From Melaminivora sp034675505 (GTDB lineage Bacteria > Pseudomonadota > Gammaproteobacteria > Burkholderiales > Burkholderiaceae_C): a stretch of 64,000 nt of DNA. Below, in pieces: positions 58,718 to 64,000 of this stretch (the stretch's first letter is position 1; the number at the start of each line of letters is the position of its first letter). The DNA is taken from positions 24,119 to 88,118 of the forward strand of contig JAUCDD010000002.1 of NCBI GenBank assembly GCA_034675505.1. The letters are read 5' to 3'. Both the position numbers and the translations under genes were made by a program. Below the pieces are notes generated by a model, which ran no database searches, had not been told where the DNA came from, and saw only the letters and a program-made list of their open reading frames with translations.

Positions 58718-59042
58718 TCCCCTGAAGAACGACCCCTACGGCTGGATCGACGAGGCCGCGCGACAGATCGACGAGGCCTCGGTCGCCATGGTCGCGCAGG
58801 GCGAGGCCGCGCGTGTCTCGGACGAGGCGGTCGCGCAGCTGATGACGGCGGCGATCCGCCTCTATGCCGCCAAGTCGGATGGCGAGGAGCGGACCTTCCC
58901 GCCGCTGACCGGCCGCGGCGACCAGATCAGCGCCACGGAACTGCTGACCGCCGTCTCGGAACTACTGCGCGCCCAGCATCTGAGCCCGATGGAACTGGCG
59001 CTCTGGTTTCGCCACCGCCCCGAAGAGATGAAGGCCGATTGA
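58704..59042 (+). CDS. Uncharacterised 112-residue protein
   Basis: I do not recognise a family. The predicted protein is acidic and mostly helical (NDPYGWIDEAARQIDEASVA; RVSDEAVAQLMTAAIRLYAA; ATELLTAVSELLRAQHLSPM; WFRHRPEEMKAD). It has no signal peptide, membrane segment or cysteines. It overlaps the Rieske gene by 14 bases and the amidohydrolase start by one base (TGATG), so it is clearly part of the same unit. A small accessory subunit of the amidohydrolase or its redox partner is possible but unproven. The coding call rests on the coupled starts and clean frame. Confidence 0.7.
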   Translation: MSASDPLKNDPYGWIDEAARQIDEASVAMVAQGEAARVSDEAVAQLMTAAIRLYAAKSDGEERTFPPLTGRGDQISATELLTAVSELLRAQHLSPMELALWFRHRPEEMKAD

Positions 59043-60274
59043 TGGACGCCAAACCGATCCCCGCCGCCCGCCCCCTGCCCGTCCAGGAAATCGACGTCTT
59101 CACCGACACGCGCGAGGTGCTGGCCCATGCCCACAAAGGCGCGCAGAAACGCGGCTTTCAGGACTGGCTGATCTGCGACGTGGACGCGCATCACGTCGAG
59201 ACGGTGAACTGGCACGAGATGGTCAGGTACATCGAGGACCCGGTGATCCGCCATCAGGCGATGCTGTTCCATCAGGAGAAGACCGGCGGCGCGCCCTATG
59301 GGCTGAACGGCGACGCGGGGCTGAAATATCAGGACGTGGGCGGCCGCATCCCGCATCAGGCCGGGGTGCGCGAGCCGGTGGACGACAAGAGTGTCCACCG
59401 CGACGTGACCCTGACCCGCCGGGCGATGCATTCGCTGGGGATCGATTACATGGTCCTGTTCCCCACGCCGATGCTGACCCTCGGCCTGCATCCGCAGCCC
59501 GAGATGGAGGTGCATCTGTCGCGCGCCTACAACCACTGGCTCATCGACAACGTGCTGAAGGCCGACAGCCGCATCAAGACGCTGGCTTACCTTCCCTTCA
59601 ACACCCCCCGCGAAGCCGAGGCGATGATCACCGAATTCGCCGACCAGCCCGGGGTGATCGGCTTCTGCGTCCCCTCGGTCCGCCACAAGGCGCTGCACCA
59701 CAACGATTACATGCGCTGCTATGCGATGCTGCAGGAACTGGGCAAGCCGGTGGCCTTCCACGCTGCCTATCACTGGCAGGACCCCTCGCTGGCGACCGTG
59801 AACCGGTTCCTCGGCATGCATGCGCTGGGGTTCGCCTGGTGCAACATGGTCCACATGACCAACTGGATCCTGAACGGCATTCCCGAACGCTTTCCGAAGC
59901 TGAAAAGCATCTGGGTGGAAAGCGGGCTGGCCTGGGTGCCCTTCCTGATGCAGCGGCTGGATGATCAGTATCTGATGCGCCCCTCCGAGGCGCCGCAGCT
60001 GAAACGCCTGCCGTCCGAGTACATGCGCGAGCATTGCTGGTACACGACCCAGCCGATGGAAACGGTGAACATGAAGGCGCTGCAGGTCACGCTGGAGATG
60101 ATCAACGCCGAGAACCAGCTGCTCTTTGCCTCCGACTGGCCCCACTTCGATTTCGACCTGCCGCAGGAGATCTACGACCTGCCGTTCCTCAGCGAACAGG
60201 CCAAGCGCAACATCCTCGGGCTCAACGCGGCGAAGCTCTTCGGGCTCGATCCGCGGCCCGTGAAGTCCCTGTGA
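59042..60274 (+). CDS. Amidohydrolase-2 family protein (decarboxylase-like), first copy
   Basis: A 410-residue TIM-barrel protein of the amidohydrolase-related (ACMSD/LigW) family, which includes metal-dependent aromatic acid decarboxylases. The N-terminal metal motif region is LICDVDAHHVETVNWHEMVR. Barrel His ligands are suggested by VAFHAAYHWQDPS and WCNMVHMTNWILNG, and the last acid by NQLLFASDWPHFDFDLPQ. C-terminal KRNILGLNAAKLFGL is typical. It lies at the end of Rieske-unknown-amidohydrolase and 54 bases before the IclR gene. Length exceeds the usual 330-350 because of an N-terminal extension and a loop around 75-115. Confidence 0.85.
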   Translation: MDAKPIPAARPLPVQEIDVFTDTREVLAHAHKGAQKRGFQDWLICDVDAHHVETVNWHEMVRYIEDPVIRHQAMLFHQEKTGGAPYGLNGDAGLKYQDVGGRIPHQAGVREPVDDKSVHRDVTLTRRAMHSLGIDYMVLFPTPMLTLGLHPQPEMEVHLSRAYNHWLIDNVLKADSRIKTLAYLPFNTPREAEAMITEFADQPGVIGFCVPSVRHKALHHNDYMRCYAMLQELGKPVAFHAAYHWQDPSLATVNRFLGMHALGFAWCNMVHMTNWILNGIPERFPKLKSIWVESGLAWVPFLMQRLDDQYLMRPSEAPQLKRLPSEYMREHCWYTTQPMETVNMKALQVTLEMINAENQLLFASDWPHFDFDLPQEIYDLPFLSEQAKRNILGLNAAKLFGLDPRPVKSL

Positions 60275-60328
60275 TGGATTCCCCCCGTGAAGCCGGGTAG
60301 AACAGGTCGAAACGGGCCGGGGACAGGC

Positions 60329-61156
60329 ATGAAGAAGGGCGAGAAAGACGAGGATTGGTCGCAGCGGCGCATCCAGTCCATCGAGGTGGGCTTCAAGGTG
60401 ATCCGCGCCATGGAGGCCGCCGATGGCCCCATGCCGCTGCGCGACATCGCCGCCGCCGCCGGCATGCCGCCGTCGAAGGCGCATCTCTACCTCGTCAGCT
60501 TCATCCGCGAGGGGCTGGTCCGACAGGACCCCCACACCGGCCATTACGGGCTGGGCGCCTTTGCCATCCAGCTGGGCCATTCGGCGATCCGGCAGGTCGA
60601 TATCGTCGACCTCGCACGCGAGGAACTGGGCGTGTTGCAGGCGGCGACCGGCTTTGCCACCTATCTCTCGCTCTGGGGCAACCGGGGCCCGGGGATCGTG
60701 TCGAAGGTCGATGGCCACCGGCAGGGCTCGCTGGCCGTGCGGCTGGGCTATGTGCTGCCGCTGACCGCCTCGGCCACCGGGCAGGTGTTCCTGGCCTGGC
60801 TCGACCGCGGCGTGACCGCGCCGATCCTGGACGAGGAGCGCAACAGCGCCCGACTGAGCGAGGAGAACTGGACGCTCAACCCCGACCTCATCGCCGATAC
60901 CGAGCGTCTGGAGGCGCTGATCGAGGGCGTCCGCGAGCGCGGCTTTGCCACCTCGAAGAACAACATCAACGCCAATTTCGCCGCCATGGCCGCGCCGGTC
61001 TTCGACCATTCCGGCCAGATCGCTGCGACGGTCACGGTGCTGGGCTCGGACAAGTCGATGACCGGGACCAAGGCGAAGGCGGTCACCAGCGTCTTGCTGG
61101 AGACCACCGGAAGGTTGTCGCGGCGCCTGGGCTATGCGCCGCGCGTCAAGGGCTGA
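60329..61156 (+). CDS. IclR-family transcriptional regulator
   Basis: A 275-residue regulator. The winged-helix DNA-binding part is RIQSIEVGFKVIRAMEAADG, PLRDIAAAAGMPPSKAHLYL and VSFIREGLVRQDPHTGHYGL. The effector domain has LGYVLPLTASATGQVFLAWL and GFATSKNNINANFAAMAAPV, with the final SGQIAATVTVLG. IclR proteins commonly control aromatic-acid catabolism. The ATG at 60329 is used; a GTG 42 bases upstream is possible. It stands between the two amidohydrolase genes and is convergent with the second (3 bases between stops), so it is the natural candidate regulator of the block. Confidence 0.92.
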   Translation: MKKGEKDEDWSQRRIQSIEVGFKVIRAMEAADGPMPLRDIAAAAGMPPSKAHLYLVSFIREGLVRQDPHTGHYGLGAFAIQLGHSAIRQVDIVDLAREELGVLQAATGFATYLSLWGNRGPGIVSKVDGHRQGSLAVRLGYVLPLTASATGQVFLAWLDRGVTAPILDEERNSARLSEENWTLNPDLIADTERLEALIEGVRERGFATSKNNINANFAAMAAPVFDHSGQIAATVTVLGSDKSMTGTKAKAVTSVLLETTGRLSRRLGYAPRVKG

Positions 61157-61159
61157 GGC

Positions 61160-62176
61160 TCAGAGCTTCAGCCCCAGCAGCTCCACCGCGTTGTCCTGGA
61201 AGATCTTGCGGCGCAGTTCTTCCGAGATGTCCATCCGCTCGATCAGGTTGATCGTCTCGCGGATGTAATAGGGCCCGCCCTCGGGGTCGAAAGGCGCGTC
61301 CGAGGCAAACAGCACCCGGCTTTCGCCGAAGAACTCGATGGCGTGCTCGATCGCCTTGCGCGAGCCGAAGGACGCGGTATCGGCGTAGAATTCCTTGAAA
61401 TACTCCAGGTGCGGGCGTTTCAGCGCCGTCCGCACCACGCTCAGGTCGCGGTCCGAGGTCCGCTTGCCCATCTGGTCCCAGCCGGGGCCGACCCGACCTT
61501 CGAAATAGGGGATCATGCCGCCCGCGTGGTGGGTGATGATCTTCAGATCCGGCCATTTGTCGAAAAATTGCGAGAAGACCATGCGCGCCATCGCCGCCGA
61601 GGTCTCGTAGGGCCAGCCGAAGGTCCAGAAGATCTTGTATTCCGAGCGGCTCTCGGTCTTGTAATCGGCGAAGTCCTGACCGCGCGCCGGGTGCAGCCAG
61701 ATCGGCTTGCCGACGCTGTTCATGTACTCGAAGAAGGGCGCATAGGCGGGCAGGTCCAGCGCGGTGCCGTTCACGTTGGTGAAGATCTGCATGCCGACCG
61801 CGCCCAGTTCCTCGATGGCGCGCTTCGATTCGGTGACCATCCCCTCGGGGTGGGTGATCGGCGCGGTGCCGACGAATCCCGGGAAGCGGTCGGGGTATTT
61901 CTGGCAAAGCTCGGCCATCGAATCCGAGCCGATCTTCGACAATTCCAGCGCGATCTCGGGATCGCCGAACTTCTCCAGCGGCGGCGAGGCCAGCGACAGG
62001 ATCTGGCAGTAATCCTCGCCGAACATGTCCATCACCTCGAACCGCCGGCCGAGGTCGGTCATCATCGGCACATCGCCCGACCGCTTGGTCATGTCGCTCA
62101 TCGAGCCGATCTGCTTGATCAGCGCGTTGAAAAACGGCTCGGGCCAGATGTGGTTGAATACGTCGATCTTTTTCAT
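61160..62176 (-). CDS. Amidohydrolase-2 family protein (decarboxylase-like), second copy
   Basis: A 338-residue member of the ACMSD/gamma-resorcylate-decarboxylase/LigW family. The N-terminal metal motif is KIDVFNHIWPEPFFNAL. PIWLHPARGQ gives a first-barrel His, LKIITHHAGGMIPYFEGR the second, and RVLFASDAPFDPEGG the Asp. This matches the pattern of metal-dependent non-oxidative decarboxylases well, better than the first copy does. The ATG at 62174-62176 has a GGGAGGAGC ribosome site. It faces the IclR gene and is divergent from the nucleoside hydrolase gene. Decarboxylation of an aromatic or muconate acid is the inferred role. Confidence 0.88.
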   Translation of the reverse strand: MKKIDVFNHIWPEPFFNALIKQIGSMSDMTKRSGDVPMMTDLGRRFEVMDMFGEDYCQILSLASPPLEKFGDPEIALELSKIGSDSMAELCQKYPDRFPGFVGTAPITHPEGMVTESKRAIEELGAVGMQIFTNVNGTALDLPAYAPFFEYMNSVGKPIWLHPARGQDFADYKTESRSEYKIFWTFGWPYETSAAMARMVFSQFFDKWPDLKIITHHAGGMIPYFEGRVGPGWDQMGKRTSDRDLSVVRTALKRPHLEYFKEFYADTASFGSRKAIEHAIEFFGESRVLFASDAPFDPEGGPYYIRETINLIERMDISEELRRKIFQDNAVELLGLKL

Positions 62177-62248
62177 GCGCTCCTCCCGGGCGGCGAAGTC
62201 CGGCCGCGTGCGGGGCACGCGCCACCCGCGCGTGTTGCGGGCCGCATC

Positions 62249-62278
62249 ATTCAACATTGTATTTCGGACATACACAAT
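62249..62278. promoter_or_regulatory. Candidate operator in the amidohydrolase/nucleoside hydrolase divergent gap
   Basis: ATTCAACATTGTATTTCGG followed by ACATACACAAT: ATTGT (62256-62260) and ACAAT (62274-62278) form an imperfect inverted repeat, and the left edge TTCAACATTG resembles the palindrome before the Rieske gene. It lies about 75 bases upstream of the amidohydrolase start and 100 upstream of the nucleoside hydrolase start. Confidence 0.4.
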
Positions 62279-62380
62279 ATCAAATCTCAGGGAACCTGCG
62301 ACGCAGCGGAGCCTCGGCGGGGGCATGGACAATCGCGCGGGCTTGGGCAAAGTCAGACCCCGGGCGCGGGAAGGTGAGCG

Positions 62381-63324
62381 ATGCGGAACAGATTGATCCT
62401 CGATACCGATGGCGGCGTGGATGACGCGCAGGCGCTCTTGATGCTGATCGCCGCCGGGCGGGTGCCCGATGCGGTGACCACGGTCTTCGGCAACGTCGAT
62501 CTGGAGACGGCGACCGGCAATATCCTCAGCGTGCTGACCCATGCGGGGGTCCCCGCCGTGCCGGTCCACAAGGGCGCGGCGGCGGCGCTGATCAACCCGC
62601 CCATCGCCGCGCGCGAGATCCATGGCGAGGATGGCCTCGGCGGTGCACCCCGCCCGGCGACGCTGCCCGAACCGGCGGGCGCCGATGCGGTGGCCTTCCT
62701 GACTACCGAGCTGCGCGCCGCCATCGCCGGGGGCTGGACGGTCGATCTGATGATGATCGGCCCGTTGACCAACCTGGCGGGTCTGGTCCTGCGGGAGGCG
62801 CCGGACTGTGCGGCGGGCGTCGGGCGGCTGGTGATCATGGGCGGCACCATCGACGGGCGCGGCAACGTGACGCCCGCCGCCGAATTCAACATCTACGCCG
62901 ACCCCGAGGCCGCGCAGATCGTGCTGACCGCGGGCCTCGATTGCACGCTGGTCCCGTGGGAGGCCTGCGCCGATCACCGGATGCCGGGCGATCAAGTGGC
63001 CGCGTTTTTCAGGGGCCTGCCGGACGGCGACCTTGCCCGCTTCTCTGCCGCCCTCTCGAACCATGCGATGGGGGTTATCAAGGGCTTTACCGGCAAGGAT
63101 TATTTCCGCTTCGTCGATCCGCTGGCGGCCGCGTGCTGATGAAACCCGGGATCGTCACCGAAAGCCTGCGCGCCTCGCTGGCCGTCTCGCTCGCCCCTGG
63201 CCTCACCCGCGGGATGGTCGTCGTCGACCCCTCGGGCCGCCTCGGCACCCCGCCCGTCACGCTGGTCCGCCGCTGCGACATCGCCCGCGTCATCGCCCTC
63301 TATTCCGCCTCGGTATCCGCATGA
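62381..63324 (+). CDS. Inosine/uridine-preferring nucleoside hydrolase, frameshifted near the C-terminus
   Basis: A ribonucleoside hydrolase that splits N-glycosidic bonds of nucleosides. The calcium/ribose motif DTDGGVDDAQAL is at residues 8-19. Other blocks are VFGNVDLETATGNIL, VDLMMIGPLTNLAGL, IMGGTIDGRGNVTPAAEFNI, and the ribose-binding YADPEAAQIVL. At FVDPLAAA the frame runs into a stop. Adding one G near 63,132 continues VLMKPGIVTESLRASLAVSL to GLTRGMVVVDPSGR and a stop at 63,324, giving the normal 314 residues. It overlaps the adenine-deaminase-like gene (ATGA), fitting nucleoside-to-base salvage. Confidence 0.87.
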
Positions 63325-64000
63325 CCCTTCCCGACGACCTGCTGATCAATCCCAAGGACGAAGTGGCGATCCGCCAGCGCCTGACCGCGTCGCGCGCGGC
63401 GATCTGCCCGCCGACCGGCGCGTCCGGGTGGGGCGGCTCCTGGACGTGCATTCGCGGATGTGGCTTGAGGATCAGGAGGGATCGTCATCGCCGGGCGCCG
63501 CATCGCCTATGTGGACCCCTCGGATCGTGGCCGGGGACGGCGGCGGAGACGGTGGACCGCTCCCCCCTGATGGCCGTGCCGGGCTTCGGTGAGGTGCACA
63601 AGCGCATCGAATCGAGCTCGCACCTCTCCCCGGAATGGGAGGCGGCGCTGGTGCTGCCGCGTGGCAATACCTGGACCTGCGAGGCGAGCCACGAGTTCTC
63701 CAACGTCGATGGTCCGCAGACGCTGGATTTCTGGCTGGCGGCGCGGCTGGCGGGCTCGCCGCTAAAGATCTTTCCGCTGCCCGGCTCGGCCGTGCCGCCC
63801 ACCGCCTCATGTATGGGGCGGCGGGTATTTCGGGCGTGACGAGCAGGCGGCGTTCCTGGCGGCAAGCCTGATGGTCGCGGGGCTGGACGAGGTGATGGAC
63901 TGGCCGGCGGTGTGGTACCCCGAGAACCCCTCGCACGCGCGGCTGTGGGGGATGATCGAGGCGACCTTTGCCGCGCGTGGTGTGGTCGAGGGGCATGCGG
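63321..64000 (+). CDS. Adenine-deaminase-like amidohydrolase, frameshifted and cut by window edge
   Basis: The start of an adenine deaminase (Ade/AdeC)-type metal-dependent hydrolase. The clear conserved core is LMAVPGFGEVHKRIESSSHL and SPEWEAALVLPRGNTWTCEA then SHEFSNVDGPQTLDF, with the His and Glu metal ligands of the family. After the indel it continues GGGYFGRDEQAAFLAASLMV and LDEVMDWPAVWYPENPSHAR to GVVEGHA. Before the core, ADRRVRVGRLLDVHSRMWLE and IVIAGRRIAYVDPSDR each lie in other frames. At least four indels are therefore needed, the last one extra C near 63,810. The right edge truncates the gene after about 227 codons. The neighbouring nucleoside hydrolase supports a purine role. 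Confidence 0.75.

Noticed and set aside
47235..64000. Reading the right part as a horizontally acquired genomic island
   Set aside because: The seam cuts two genes on both sides and has no integration signature; housekeeping-type genes and different repeat families suggest another genome, not an island.

Overview
The window reads as two different bacterial genomes joined end to end. Bases 1 to about 47,235 look like a high-GC betaproteobacterium of the Comamonadaceae (Acidovorax/Alicycliphilus/Melaminivora type). The evidence is the Burkholderiales gene orders gatBAC|mreBCD-mrdA and xth|pyrE, a short-form argC, a tsaB-rimI-UDG-like cluster, and a dispersed intergenic element (core GCCGGCG, then AGCTATC with its inverted partner) found only in this part. 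From about 47,235 to 64,000 the genes, base composition habits and palindromic repeats (GTGGGATTTCATCCCAC and GGTGCGTGC..GCACGCACC) look like an alphaproteobacterium of the Rhodobacteraceae (Paracoccus/Rhodobacter type). The seam falls inside two broken genes: a LysR regulator lacking its N-terminal half and a YbaK-type deacylase lacking its first residues. There is no mobile element at the seam, so an assembly chimera is the simplest reading.

Layout of the betaproteobacterial part: the end of a catechol meta-cleavage pathway (dmpH-like decarboxylase, 4-oxalocrotonate tautomerase) at 1-951; an MBL hydrolase, an AraC regulator and a DUF4336 protein (1,030-3,413); xth and pyrE with overlapping divergent start codons (3,442-5,008); gatCAB divergent from the cell-shape operon mreB-mreC-mreD-mrdA (5,892-13,928); a DMT transporter, sucCD, argC, an MFS transporter, ssb, a duplicated-domain lipoprotein and corA (13,936-23,392). 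A nine-gene same-strand run follows: glnK, amtB, SMP-30, glcE, DUF1275, glcF, tsaB, rimI and a UDG-like gene (23,610-31,526), with a good sigma-54 promoter in front of glnK. Next come comM, an MFS transporter and a CoA-ester catabolic region (34,578-46,660) holding MmgE/PrpD, a class III CoA-transferase, acyl-CoA dehydrogenase, mesaconyl-CoA-hydratase-like protein, two enoyl-CoA hydratases, an acetyl-CoA hydrolase/transferase, an orphan branched-chain-type substrate-binding protein, a DUF35/thiolase pair and a PaaI thioesterase.

Layout of the alphaproteobacterial part: a tightly overlapping operon of FAD-linked 2-hydroxyacid dehydrogenase, FMN 2-hydroxyacid dehydrogenase, ThDP-dependent 2-oxoacid decarboxylase-like enzyme and aldehyde dehydrogenase (47,994-53,707). 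It runs divergently from a molybdenum hydroxylase large subunit plus enoyl-CoA hydratase (53,927-56,994). Then come a thioesterase, a Rieske ferredoxin, an unknown 112-residue protein, two amidohydrolase-2 (decarboxylase-like) enzymes around an IclR regulator, and a nucleoside hydrolase with an adenine-deaminase-like gene at the right edge. The enzyme set suggests catabolism of an aromatic or other 2-hydroxy/carboxylated acid; the substrate cannot be read from the sequence. This block is the best candidate here for an undescribed pathway.

Reading frames are broken by single-base indels, often in homopolymers: three in the first part (4-OT, mreB, mreC) and at least eleven in the second, all right of 54.9 kb. 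Since mreB and mreC are among them, most are probably sequencing errors, not decay. No RNA genes, CRISPR arrays, insertion sequences or prophage genes were seen.
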